Assembly: GCA_902591045.1 (NCBI GenBank)
Contig: CACIZC010000004.1
Coordinates: 1-64,000, forward strand
Length of the DNA: 64,000 bases
Source of the DNA: an uncultured Pelagibacteraceae bacterium
GTDB lineage: Bacteria; Pseudomonadota; Alphaproteobacteria; Pelagibacterales; Pelagibacteraceae
Reading direction: 5' to 3'
Shown here: piece after piece, positions 7,871 through 16,235 of the stretch
Layout of the letters: the number at the start of each line of letters is the position of its first letter
Numbering within the stretch: position 1 is the stretch's first letter
Notes under the pieces: generated by a model
Databases searched by the model: none
What the model was told of the DNA's origin: nothing
What the model saw: the letters and a program-made list of their open reading frames with translations, nothing else
Position numbers and translations under genes: made by a program

Positions 7871-8766
7871 AAATAGAAATATCAAATCATCCAACATCAA
7901 AAAGAATTAAATTAATTAAAATAAAAGAACAGGAACTAGATAAATTAATTTTTCCTTTTAATAAACACACTATCCAGTCTCTAGAATACAAACCATTTTC
8001 AAGATTCTCTTTAGCCAAAAGTGTTGACGATGTTTTTTCTGTAGAATTAAGCAAAGTTTTAAACACAACTTTGAAAGATAGAAATACTGGTACAGTAATT
8101 ATTGAACCTGATATTAAAAATTCAAAGTTTGATAAAGACTTTCTCGTAAAATTATCTACCGGATTAGCCTATTTGGTTGGACTACCTAACTTTGATTCAA
8201 TGACAGATAAATATTATGCACGTTTTCATGTTAAACATTCAGATTCAAGCGACTCTTATTTAAGAAAAGCATATACAAATATGGATCTTCATACGGATGG
8301 AACTTATGTAAAAGAAAAGACAGACTGGTTACTCATGACGAAAATGGAAGAAATTAATGTTAAAGGAGGAGAGAGTGTTTTACTTCATTTAGATGATTGG
8401 GAGCATTGTAATGAATTCAGTTCAAATCCAGTAGGAAAACAAAACTTTGTTTGGGGTTCTCCAAAAAGCAAAAACGTTGATTATAAAGTTGAACATCCAG
8501 TATTTTCTAATGATAAAAATGGAAAACCAATTATTTCTTATATTGACCAATTTCCTGAACCTAAAAATATGGAACAAGGATTATTTTTACAAAAGTTATC
8601 AGATGCTCTCGAGGAAAGTAAAAACAAATTAAGTTTACCTGTTAAACCTGGATCGACAATTTTTTCTAACAATTATTTTTGGTTACATGGCAGGAAACCA
8701 TTCAAAAAAGATGTTAATTTGAGCAGAGAACTTTTACGTATTCGCGGATCCTTTTTTCCTAATTAA
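7867..8766 (+). CDS. glaH: Glutarate 2-hydroxylase, CsiD/GlaH family (2-oxoglutarate/Fe(II)-dependent)
   Basis: A 299-residue non-haem iron oxygenase. Known members hydroxylate glutarate to L-2-hydroxyglutarate using 2-oxoglutarate and O2, in lysine/glutarate breakdown. The match to E. coli CsiD is visible along the chain: LEYKPFSRFSLAK, YYARFHVKHSDSSDSYLR (about 116-133), the iron-binding HTD at 142-144 in MDLHTDGTYVKE, GGESVLLHLDDWEH (168-180), YIDQFPEPK, the second iron His at 274 in FWLHGRKPF, and Arg residues near 287-293 for 2-oxoglutarate. Length is slightly below E. coli CsiD (about 325). It ends the ABC-AzlCD operon. An L-2-hydroxyglutarate oxidase gene is not recognisable in the window. 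Its 3' end overlaps the convergent AbrB gene by 33 bp. Confidence 0.9.
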   Translation: MKIEISNHPTSKRIKLIKIKEQELDKLIFPFNKHTIQSLEYKPFSRFSLAKSVDDVFSVELSKVLNTTLKDRNTGTVIIEPDIKNSKFDKDFLVKLSTGLAYLVGLPNFDSMTDKYYARFHVKHSDSSDSYLRKAYTNMDLHTDGTYVKEKTDWLLMTKMEEINVKGGESVLLHLDDWEHCNEFSSNPVGKQNFVWGSPKSKNVDYKVEHPVFSNDKNGKPIISYIDQFPEPKNMEQGLFLQKLSDALEESKNKLSLPVKPGSTIFSNNYFWLHGRKPFKKDVNLSRELLRIRGSFFPN

Positions 8767-9822
8767 ACGTAAAATAATAGGAACAAAAAATAGTATTAAT
8801 AATAATCTCATAATATGGTGAAAGGCAACAAACTCTGGATCAAGATCAAAAAAAATTGCTATTACCGCAACCTCATAAATTCCACCTGGACAATAGGAGA
8901 GCAATAAAGTAAAAAAATTTTTGTCAATTACAAGTCCAGCAACAAAAGCAGCCAACAAACCTAGCAGGACTAAAAGAAATGTAGCCACAAAACTATGAAG
9001 AGCATTTTTTGCTATATCGTTAAAGGTTTTATCAGCAAATCTACATCCAACGGATGACCCCAGTATTAATAGGCAGTAATTAATTATATTGTCTGGAAGT
9101 TTATAAGATGCGATTTCTGTTATTTGTAAAAAACCACTAGCAACTAAAGTTCCAGTTAATAATGCTGCAGGAATTTTTAATTTATCAAAAACAACAATCA
9201 AAATTAATGACAAAACAACAAGAATTAACAAATGACCAACGTTCTGACTTTCTGTTATTTTTTCAGCCAACTTAATGTTTTCTGTATTATGAAAACTATC
9301 AACAATAAAAGGAAAAACTGTAATAATAATTATTAGTCTTATTAGATGTGAAGTTGCAACCTGACTTAAATCAGATTTTTCATCTTCAGCTAAAATTAAC
9401 AATGGCCCTAGGGCGCCAGGCGCTGCTGAAAATATTGAGGTTTTTTTTCCATATCCTGAAAATTTTTGTAAGTATTTCGAAACTAATAATACACTAACAA
9501 TTATATAGGCTAACATTATCAAAGAAGTCCAAATCCATTGATGTATTTGAGAGAAAAGATTTTTATCTATGTAGCTTCCTATATATAAGCCTAAAAAAAT
9601 TAAAACTGCACTAAGAACTAATCTAGGCATTTTTGTCTTAATTCCTCTTAGAGATATGATTGATGTAATTAACATAGGGCCCAAAAACCAGGCTAGGGGA
9701 ATATTAAAATAATCAGCAATAAGGGCGCCAGGAATTGACACAATTATAACCCATGCAAATTCTTTGGATAAGATCTGCTTAAAATTTTCTTTATTAAATG
9801 GAATTGCTTGGTTATTCTGCAT
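8734..9822 (-). CDS. AbrB family membrane protein (putative transporter/regulator)
   Basis: A 362-residue membrane protein with about ten hydrophobic segments and an internal duplication: two similar halves, each with a PGALIAD / LPAAL-like and GxYIGS / GSSVGCRF pattern. This is the AbrB-duplication family (named for E. coli AbrB; sometimes mis-annotated ammonia monooxygenase). The FSAAPGALGPLLILAE segment mid-chain and SYCPGGIYEVAVIAI near the end are typical. Function is not well established. Its 3' end overlaps glaH by 33 bp on the opposite strand, and its start codon is only 5 bp from the divergent ProC-like gene. Confidence 0.8.
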   Translation of the reverse strand: MQNNQAIPFNKENFKQILSKEFAWVIIVSIPGALIADYFNIPLAWFLGPMLITSIISLRGIKTKMPRLVLSAVLIFLGLYIGSYIDKNLFSQIHQWIWTSLIMLAYIIVSVLLVSKYLQKFSGYGKKTSIFSAAPGALGPLLILAEDEKSDLSQVATSHLIRLIIIITVFPFIVDSFHNTENIKLAEKITESQNVGHLLILVVLSLILIVVFDKLKIPAALLTGTLVASGFLQITEIASYKLPDNIINYCLLILGSSVGCRFADKTFNDIAKNALHSFVATFLLVLLGLLAAFVAGLVIDKNFFTLLLSYCPGGIYEVAVIAIFFDLDPEFVAFHHIMRLLLILFFVPIILRLIRKKGSANT

Positions 9823-9827
9823 GATTA

Positions 9828-10598
9828 ATGAAATTAGGATTTATTGGAACAGGAAACATTACATCTGCCGTTGTTACTGGAATTTGCAAATCTAAAATTT
9901 CCTTTCAAAAAATTATTGTTTCACCAAGAAACAGAAATATAGCTCAAAAATTAAAAAAAAGATTTAGAAAAGTTATTATTGCAAAGACTAATCAAGAAAT
10001 TGTTGATAAATGCGATTGGATTTTCCTAGGTGTATTACCAGAGGTTGGTGAAAAAATATTGCCTAAATTAAATTATAGGTCCAACCAGACAATTGTTAGT
10101 TTTATTTCTACAATTCGTTATTCCCAATTAAAAAAAATAGTCAAAAAAAAAGCAAAAGTTGTTCGAGCCATACCGATGCCACCAATTTCATTAGGAAAAG
10201 GTCCAGTGGCTATTTTTCCTCCAGACAAAAAGGTTAAAAATTTTTTCAATAAAATTGGAACAACTATAGAAATTCGAAGTGAAAAATTATCAAATAATTT
10301 TTGGGCAGTTTCAGGAACAATGGCTTCTTTTTATGAACTCCTAAAGGTTTTATCTGATTGGTTAGTTAGAAAAGGCCTGAAAAGAATTCACGCACAGCAA
10401 TATATTACTTTTTTATATTCTGCCTTAGCAGAGCTTGCAGCAACAGAATCAAAAAAAAATTTAAAACATTTTGTTTCTGAATCTCAAACCCCGGGAGGAC
10501 TTAATTGGCAAGGAGTTAATGAACTTAGAAAGTCTGGTTATTATAAATCTTTAGAGAAATCTATTAATAATATTTTAAAAAGATTAAACAAAAAGTAA
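9828..10598 (+). CDS. proC: Pyrroline-5-carboxylate reductase-like protein (ProC family)
   Basis: A 256-residue NAD(P)-dependent reductase. The N-terminal Rossmann motif GFIGTGNITSAV, the IVSPRN cofactor loop, VRAIPMPPISLGKGP around residue 112 and the C-terminal SESQTPGGLNWQGVNEL match ProC, which makes L-proline from pyrroline-5-carboxylate. The sequence is diverged and basic, so activity on other imines is possible; a second, more standard ProC may exist elsewhere in the genome. It is followed after 5 bp by the second LivG gene, and its start lies 5 bp from the divergent AbrB start, leaving no room for separate promoters outside coding DNA. Confidence 0.72.
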   Translation: MKLGFIGTGNITSAVVTGICKSKISFQKIIVSPRNRNIAQKLKKRFRKVIIAKTNQEIVDKCDWIFLGVLPEVGEKILPKLNYRSNQTIVSFISTIRYSQLKKIVKKKAKVVRAIPMPPISLGKGPVAIFPPDKKVKNFFNKIGTTIEIRSEKLSNNFWAVSGTMASFYELLKVLSDWLVRKGLKRIHAQQYITFLYSALAELAATESKKNLKHFVSESQTPGGLNWQGVNELRKSGYYKSLEKSINNILKRLNKK

Positions 10599-10603
10599 TT
10601 TTT

Positions 10604-11386
10604 ATGCAGCAAGATACAAATATTTTGCAAGTTAATAAACTTTACAAATATTTTGGAGGTTTAGCAGCAGTATCAGACTGTTCATTAAAAATCAAAAAAG
10701 GTTCCATCACTGGAATTATTGGTCCTAATGGATCAGGAAAAACAACATTATTTAATTTAATCGCAGGAAATTTAAAATCATCTAAAGGAACAGTTTTATT
10801 TAATGACAAAGATATTACTGACGTACCTTCCTATGAATTATTTTCAAAAGGTATCCTAAGAACGTTTCAGATTGCTCATGAATTTACAAATCTTACAGTT
10901 TTGGAAAATCTAATGATGGTTCCAGGAAACCAGTCTGGTGAAAATTTAGTAAATGCTTTATTTAAACCTGGACTTGTTAAAAAAGAGGAAATCAGAGTCA
11001 AAGAAAAAGCTTTAGAGGTAATTGATTTTTTAAATTTAAAAAACCTTTCAAATGAACTTGCTGGAAATTTATCTGGAGGACAAAAAAAACTGTTAGAGCT
11101 AGGCAGAACTATGATGGTTGATGCTAAGTTGGTTTTGTTAGATGAAGTTGGCGCAGGAGTTAATAGAACTCTCTTAAAAGATATAGGAAGCGCAATATTA
11201 AGATTAAATAAAGAGCAAGGATATACATTTTGTATGATAGAGCACGATATGGAATTTATCAGTCGATTGTGTAATCCGGTAATTGTAATGTCAGAAGGCT
11301 CTGTTTTATTTGAAGGAACTTCTGACGAAGTTAAAAAGAACGAACAAGTTATTGAAAGTTATTTAGGAAGAGGATCAAAATCATAG
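10604..11386 (+). CDS. livG: ABC transporter ATP-binding protein, LivG family (second system)
   Basis: A 260-residue ATPase with Walker A GPNGSGKTT near residue 41, signature LSGGQKKLLELGR and the His switch MIEHDMEF. The Walker B region reads LVLLDEVGAGVN, with DEV in place of the usual DEP; the catalytic Glu is present. It opens the second LIV-type cluster in the order G-F-H-M, unlike the H-M-G-F order of the first. The LivF gene begins 11 bp after its stop, with an AGGACAGAAG sequence as possible ribosome binding site. Confidence 0.9.
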   Translation: MQQDTNILQVNKLYKYFGGLAAVSDCSLKIKKGSITGIIGPNGSGKTTLFNLIAGNLKSSKGTVLFNDKDITDVPSYELFSKGILRTFQIAHEFTNLTVLENLMMVPGNQSGENLVNALFKPGLVKKEEIRVKEKALEVIDFLNLKNLSNELAGNLSGGQKKLLELGRTMMVDAKLVLLDEVGAGVNRTLLKDIGSAILRLNKEQGYTFCMIEHDMEFISRLCNPVIVMSEGSVLFEGTSDEVKKNEQVIESYLGRGSKS

Positions 11387-11397
11387 GACAGAAGTTA

Positions 11398-12105
11398 ATG
11401 GCTTTTTTTGAAGGTATAAAAATGACAGGCGGTTATGGTGGTGGTCCTGATATAATTTCTTCTTGTTCGGTAAATGTTAATCAAGGTGAAATAGTTTCAA
11501 TACTTGGCCCAAATGGAGCTGGAAAATCTACAGCCATGAAAGCCATGCTTGGACTACTAAATCTTAAATCAGGTAAAGTTATTATAGACGGCAAAGATAT
11601 TTCACATCTGAGTCCACAGGATAGAGTTAAGCAAGGCATAGCGTTTGTTCCACAAAATCGAAACGTGTTCGCTGGATTAAGTGTTGAGGAAAATTTAGAA
11701 ATGGGCGCTTTTTTAAGAGATGAAAGTTTTCAGAAAATTATTGATGAAATTTATGAACTGTTTCCTATTTTAAAAGAAAAAAAATCTCAGCTAGTTGGTG
11801 AGTTGTCTGGTGGGCAAAGACAGCAAGTGGCATTGGGAAGAGCATTAATGATAAAACCATCTGTTTTAATGCTTGATGAACCTACAGCAGGAGTTTCACC
11901 AATCGTCATGGACGAACTTTTTGATCATATTATAAAAGTAAAAAAAAAGAATGTAGCTATTTTAATGGTTGAGCAGAATGCAAAACAAGCGCTAAGCATA
12001 TCAGACAGAGGATACGTTTTAGTTACTGGGGAAAATAGATATTCTGGAACAGGAAAAGAATTATTGAACGATCAAAGAGTAAGAAGTTCTTTTTTAGGAG
12101 GCTGA
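11398..12105 (+). CDS. livF: ABC transporter ATP-binding protein, LivF family (second system)
   Basis: A 235-residue ATPase of standard LivF length. Walker A GPNGAGKST is near residue 38, the signature LSGGQRQQVALGRAL near 138 and Walker B VLMLDEPTAGVSP near 158; the chain ends with the usual LLNDQRVRSSFLGG. The N-terminus FFEGIKMTGGYGGGPDIIS is longer in glycine than normal. It works with the LivG protein encoded just upstream. The permease gene follows after one base, with an AGGAGG ribosome binding site inside the last codons of livF. Confidence 0.9.
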   Translation: MAFFEGIKMTGGYGGGPDIISSCSVNVNQGEIVSILGPNGAGKSTAMKAMLGLLNLKSGKVIIDGKDISHLSPQDRVKQGIAFVPQNRNVFAGLSVEENLEMGAFLRDESFQKIIDEIYELFPILKEKKSQLVGELSGGQRQQVALGRALMIKPSVLMLDEPTAGVSPIVMDELFDHIIKVKKKNVAILMVEQNAKQALSISDRGYVLVTGENRYSGTGKELLNDQRVRSSFLGG

Positions 12106-12106
12106 T

Positions 12107-13117
12107 ATGGATTTTATAAATGCAATAGTTTTACTTTTAAATTATTTATTTGTACCTGCCTTATCTTATGGCTCTCAGCTGGCATTAGGTGCCATTTTTG
12201 TTTCTTTAATTTATGGAATCTTAAGATTTGCATATTTTACAGCTGGAGACCTCATGTCGTTTGGTACGATGTTTACAATTTTATTTACATGGTATTTCCA
12301 GTCTTTTGGAATTAATCTAGGTTTTCTTCCTACAGCATTACTTGCTATACCTTTCGGGATTATTGTTACAGTATTATATGTTCTTGTTAAGGATAAATTA
12401 GTCTTCAGTTATTACCGAACGAAAAAAAGCCCTCCCGTTATGCTGGCGATGGTAAGTATAGGAACAATGTTTGTTACCCAAGCAATTGTAAGAATAATTA
12501 TTGGGCCATCTGATAGAAGATTTTTTGATGGGGAAAAATTTATTTTAAAAGCAAATGAGTTTAAAGAAATGACAGGTTTGAATGAAGGGCTAACAATAAA
12601 ATCAACACAAGTTATTACTTTGTTGGTTACAATTATTGTTGTTTCTATTTTATTTTGGTTTTTAAATAAAACAAAAACTGGAAAAAGTATGCGAGCTTAT
12701 TCAGACAATGAGGATTTAGCGCTTTTGTCTGGAATAGATCCTAAGAAAGTAGTTATGATTACTTGGGTAATAGCTGCAATTCTAGCAACGATTGGTGGAG
12801 CTCTTTATGGTTTAGATAAAAGTTTTAAACCATTTACTTACTTTAACAATATGCTTCCAATATTCGCAGCAGCAATCGTAGGAGGTATTGGAAATCCTTT
12901 TGGGGCTTTTTTAGGAGGTTATGTTATTGCTTTTTCAGAAATACTTATAACATATGCATACAAAAAGTTTTTTGTTTATCTTCTACCAGAAAGTTTAGAG
13001 CCTAACAGTCTACTACAATTGCTATCAACTGATTATAAATTTGCAGTTTCATTTTCAATTTTAGTAATAGTTTTACTATTTAGACCTTCAGGGATTTTTA
13101 AAGGAAAAATTTTATGA
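12107..13117 (+). CDS. livH: ABC transporter permease, LivH family (second system)
   Basis: A 336-residue membrane protein, about 40 residues longer than the LivH of the first system. Family features: SQLALGAIFVSLIYGILRFAYFTAGDLMSFG in the first helices, the cytoplasmic loop GKSMRAYSDNEDLALLSGID and the late glycine-rich helix AAAIVGGIGNPFGAFLGGY. The typical N-NFAHG-like residues are replaced by RFAYFTAGD. Additional length lies in a loop around 150-165 (EKFILKANEFKEMTG). It overlaps the LivM gene by 4 bp. With LivM it forms the channel. Confidence 0.9.
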   Translation: MDFINAIVLLLNYLFVPALSYGSQLALGAIFVSLIYGILRFAYFTAGDLMSFGTMFTILFTWYFQSFGINLGFLPTALLAIPFGIIVTVLYVLVKDKLVFSYYRTKKSPPVMLAMVSIGTMFVTQAIVRIIIGPSDRRFFDGEKFILKANEFKEMTGLNEGLTIKSTQVITLLVTIIVVSILFWFLNKTKTGKSMRAYSDNEDLALLSGIDPKKVVMITWVIAAILATIGGALYGLDKSFKPFTYFNNMLPIFAAAIVGGIGNPFGAFLGGYVIAFSEILITYAYKKFFVYLLPESLEPNSLLQLLSTDYKFAVSFSILVIVLLFRPSGIFKGKIL

Positions 13118-14484
13118 GAAAAAACCTAGATGTAATAAGCGCTTATTCAATAATGTTGGCACTGATAATTTTAGTAGGATTTCTGCAATCTTGGAGTATG
13201 GCATTATCAATTTTGTGTCTTTGTTTAATCTCCGCAGTAATGACGATGGGAGCTAATATTCAATGGGGATATGCAGGATTGATAAATTTTGGAATAATGG
13301 GTTACACAGCTCTTGGAGGTTTAGCAGCTGTTCTAGTTTCAGTTCCCCCGGTACAAGAAGCATGGCAAGTTGGTGGTTTCAATATGATACTGTGTGCATT
13401 TCTAATTGCCTTGATGGTATTTAGCATTCGTTTTATTATCAAAAGATATAATAAATCAAACAAAAGAAATTATGGAATTGCCGCTATAATAATAGTGGGA
13501 TTAATTCTTTTAAGATTAATATCTGCACCAGCGATAGAATCAATCGAAGCTGTTAATCCAGCAACTGCTGGTTTTTTAGGTGGAATGGGTTTCCCAATAT
13601 TATTTTCTTGGATAGTAGGTGCTTTTTTTGCCGGCGCTTTGGCATACATTATAGGAAAAATTGCTTTAGGACTTAGAGCAGACTACTTAGCTATAGCAAC
13701 ACTATTAATATCAGAAATTGTTATTGCTGTAATAAAGCATGAGGATTGGTTAGCTCGTGGTGTTAAAAATGTGATTGGTTTAAAAAGACCAGTTCCATAT
13801 GAAGTTGATTTACAAACTAAAGAATGGTTTATCAATTTAGTTGAGAAATTTAACCAAGGTGCTTTAAACTTAATTACTGATACTTTAGAAAGACAAGAAT
13901 TATTAAAACAGTTAGTCATTGAATCTTCAACAGTATTTGTCAAATTATGTTTCGCAGGACTTTTTACTGTTGTAGTAATAATTCTTTTAATCATAACTCA
14001 AAAAGCACTTTATTCTCCTTGGGGAAGAATGATGAGAGCAATCAGAGATAATGAAGAAGCGGCTAATGCCATGGGAAAGAATGTTGTTAAGCAACATCTT
14101 TTAATTTTTGTTCTTGGTTCTGCAATAGTTGGTATAGCAGGCGCTATGATGGTTACATATGATGGTTTGTTTACACCAGGAAGTTATAGACCAATGCGTT
14201 ATACATTTTTAATTTGGGTCATGGTTATTGTTGGAGGAAGCGGAAATAATTTTGGGGCAATTTTAGGAGGTTTTGCTGTTTGGTTTTTATGGATTGAGGC
14301 TGCTCCTATCGCATTATTTTTAATTAATTTTTTTACTAGCGGTTTAGAAGAAACTAATGCTTTTAGAGTTCATTTAATTAATAGCATTCCTTACTTTAGA
14401 TTTTTAATGATGGGAGTTGGTTTATTATTAATTATGCGCTATAGGCCACGAGGAATTTTACCTGAGAAAATAAAACACATATAA
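13114..14484 (+). CDS. livM: ABC transporter permease, LivM family, extended
   Basis: A 456-residue membrane protein, about 100 residues longer than common LivM. Core features are WGYAGLINFGIMGYTALGG, the GLRADYLAIATLLISEI segment, and the ATPase contact loop GRMMRAIRDNEEAANAMGKN. Extra material includes helices around 105-165 and a soluble insert around 215-265 rich in charged residues (EVDLQTKEWFINLVEKF). Such long LivM forms often belong to amide- or urea-type systems, but the substrate cannot be assigned. A strong bidirectional hairpin lies between its stop and the convergent binding-protein gene. Confidence 0.88.
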   Translation: MRKNLDVISAYSIMLALIILVGFLQSWSMALSILCLCLISAVMTMGANIQWGYAGLINFGIMGYTALGGLAAVLVSVPPVQEAWQVGGFNMILCAFLIALMVFSIRFIIKRYNKSNKRNYGIAAIIIVGLILLRLISAPAIESIEAVNPATAGFLGGMGFPILFSWIVGAFFAGALAYIIGKIALGLRADYLAIATLLISEIVIAVIKHEDWLARGVKNVIGLKRPVPYEVDLQTKEWFINLVEKFNQGALNLITDTLERQELLKQLVIESSTVFVKLCFAGLFTVVVIILLIITQKALYSPWGRMMRAIRDNEEAANAMGKNVVKQHLLIFVLGSAIVGIAGAMMVTYDGLFTPGSYRPMRYTFLIWVMVIVGGSGNNFGAILGGFAVWFLWIEAAPIALFLINFFTSGLEETNAFRVHLINSIPYFRFLMMGVGLLLIMRYRPRGILPEKIKHI

Positions 14485-14487
14485 AAA

Positions 14488-14517
14488 AAACCTCAGCAGT
14501 TTTCACCGCTGAGGTTT
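14488..14517. terminator. Bidirectional intrinsic terminator between livM and the convergent binding-protein gene
   Basis: AAACCTCAGC (14488-14497) pairs perfectly with GCTGAGGTTT (14508-14517) around a 10-nt loop. On the minus strand the stem is followed by a long T-run (the A-run at 14483-14490 of the plus strand), giving a strong terminator for the binding-protein gene. In the plus direction the tail is TTTGTAAGATT, a weaker one. Confidence 0.85.
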
Positions 14518-14530
14518 GTAAGATTAAATT

Positions 14531-15712
14531 TTATCTTTGTTTTTTGTTTTTAAATTTACCGCCCTTAATTTCTTTTTCTATGAAATTACCAACGTGTTCT
14601 CCAACATCTGTAAATTTAACTGCAGTAGCACCTTCGTAATCAATTGCTTTTCCTTTAGCTAAAAGATCTAAGCCTTTTTTAAGTTGACCTGGATAAATTT
14701 TCGTTCCAGGTGCATTAGCTACAGACATAACATTTTTTGCAATTGAACCACGATCAGCAGAACCGCCAGCTTGCATTGCAAGAACGATTAAAGCTGCTGC
14801 ATCGTAAGATTCACCGGTATATGGACCTGATGGATCAATTCCAGCTGCTTTAGCAACTTTTCCAAATACTCCTGCTCCTTTACCTAAAGAACCTGGTAAA
14901 GAACCAAAAGATTTGTTTAAGCTTTTACCAAAAGTATCAGTAAGTGAGTCACCGATCATACCATCCGATAATATAAATGTATCAAAGGCACCAGAATCTA
15001 AAGATCCTTGAATAATTCCTTTACCACCTTGGTCAAGGTATCCAATTACAGCAACTGCATCTCCACCAGCTGATGCTAGTGTAGAAACTTCTGCGCTATA
15101 GTCGGCTTTACCATCTTCGTGCGCAGTTACGGTTGTAACTTTTATACCATGAGCTTTAACTGCTTCTGAATAAACATCAGCTAAACCTTTACCATAGTCG
15201 TTATTAGTATATGTAACAGCAACACTTTTGATTCCTCTGTCTTTTGTAATGTCAGCAAGAATTTGTCCACCACGAGCATCCGATGGAGCTGTACGGAAAA
15301 ACAAACCTTTATCATCCAAAGTTGTTAAACCAGGAGATGTTGCTGAAGGCGATATTATGGTAATTCCGTTAGGAACCGCTACGTTAGATGCAACTGCTCC
15401 AGTAACACCAGAACAATCTGCTCCCATAATTGCCACTATACCTTGAGAAACTAAACCTTCCGCAGCTGTTGTTGCTGCAGCTGAGTCAACACAAGTTGAA
15501 TCTGCTCTTAGGGGTTTAATTTTTTTTCCACCAAGCAACGAACCTGAGTCAGAAGCTTCTTTAAAAGCTAATTCCGCAGAAGCTGCCATAGCTGGAGTTA
15601 GAGATTCAATAGGACCAGTAAATCCTAAAATTATACCCATTTTAATTTCTGCAGACGCATTTGTCACCAATAGCGACAAAGACATAATTGCAGCAATAAA
15701 TAGTTTTTTCAT
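14531..15712 (-). CDS. ABC transporter substrate-binding protein, branched-chain amino acid/amide family (second system)
   Basis: A 393-residue periplasmic binding protein. The signal peptide MKKLFIAAIMSLSLLVTNASA is followed by EIKMGIILGFTGPIESLTP, the usual first strand of Peripla_BP_6 proteins. Other family features are the ADSTCVDSAAATTAAEGLVSQ and GADCSGVTGAVA loops, and cysteines that could form a disulfide in this region. It faces the LivGFHM genes convergently and most likely serves that transporter, since no other LIV-type permease adjoins it. Putting it under its own promoter lets it be expressed separately from the channel. The ribosome binding site GGGAGGAAAAA is strong. Confidence 0.87.
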   Translation of the reverse strand: MKKLFIAAIMSLSLLVTNASAEIKMGIILGFTGPIESLTPAMAASAELAFKEASDSGSLLGGKKIKPLRADSTCVDSAAATTAAEGLVSQGIVAIMGADCSGVTGAVASNVAVPNGITIISPSATSPGLTTLDDKGLFFRTAPSDARGGQILADITKDRGIKSVAVTYTNNDYGKGLADVYSEAVKAHGIKVTTVTAHEDGKADYSAEVSTLASAGGDAVAVIGYLDQGGKGIIQGSLDSGAFDTFILSDGMIGDSLTDTFGKSLNKSFGSLPGSLGKGAGVFGKVAKAAGIDPSGPYTGESYDAAALIVLAMQAGGSADRGSIAKNVMSVANAPGTKIYPGQLKKGLDLLAKGKAIDYEGATAVKFTDVGEHVGNFIEKEIKGGKFKNKKQR

Positions 15713-15823
15713 TTTTTCCTCCCTGTATTCAATTATTAATAATTTTAAAGTATTAACTATTGAATTATTTTTTCAATGGTTAAATTAACTAGTGTTTTGA
15801 AGTAAAAAGACCGAAGCTACTAC

Positions 15824-15829
15824 TATAAT
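15824..15829 (+). promoter_or_regulatory. Possible -10 element upstream of the CsaA-like gene
   Basis: A perfect TATAAT lies in the 138-bp divergent gap between the binding-protein gene and the CsaA-like gene. A TTGAAG at 15797-15802 could be the -35 but the spacer of 21 bp is too long. In such AT-rich sequence chance matches are frequent. No other structure was seen in this gap apart from the binding-protein ribosome binding site. Confidence 0.25.
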
Positions 15830-15890
15830 AGCCTTCAAGCCTATAAAAAGCATGGAAATTTCACACAAAATTAGATTATATGTTAAATTT

Positions 15891-16232
15891 ATGAAAGAAC
15901 AAATTACCTTCAACGATTACGAAAAAATAGATATTCGTATCGGCACGGTTTTGAGTGTAAATCAAAATAAAAAAGCTAGAAAACCTTCTCTAGTATTAAG
16001 GATTGATTTCGGAAAAGAGTTAGGAGTCAAACAGTCTTCTGCTCAGATTACACACTATTATTCAGAGAACAACCTTGTAGGAAAGCAAGTTATTGGCGTC
16101 TGCAATTTCCCTCAAAAAAATATTGCTGGTGTAGTTTCTGAGGTTTTAATTCTTGGAGCAATTGAAAAAGATGGCAAAGTAGTCCTCGTGCATCCTTCTC
16201 AAAAAACAGAAAATGGTTTAGATATTGCATAA
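15891..16232 (+). CDS. csaA: CsaA-like tRNA-binding domain protein
   Basis: With the ATG at 15891 the product is 113 residues, the normal size of CsaA proteins (an in-frame ATG at 15852 would add 13 residues outside the family core). The chain contains ITFNDYEKIDIRIGTVLSV, a KARKPSLVLRIDFGKELGVKQSSAQIT middle and GVCNFPQKNIAGVVSEVLILG, the OB-fold pattern shared with the C-terminal domain of methionyl-tRNA synthetase. CsaA proteins are dimers with proposed tRNA-binding or secretion-chaperone roles. It heads a tight run with the LysE gene and acnA, with gaps of 3 bp each. Confidence 0.85.
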   Translation: MKEQITFNDYEKIDIRIGTVLSVNQNKKARKPSLVLRIDFGKELGVKQSSAQITHYYSENNLVGKQVIGVCNFPQKNIAGVVSEVLILGAIEKDGKVVLVHPSQKTENGLDIA

Positions 16233-16235
16233 ACC

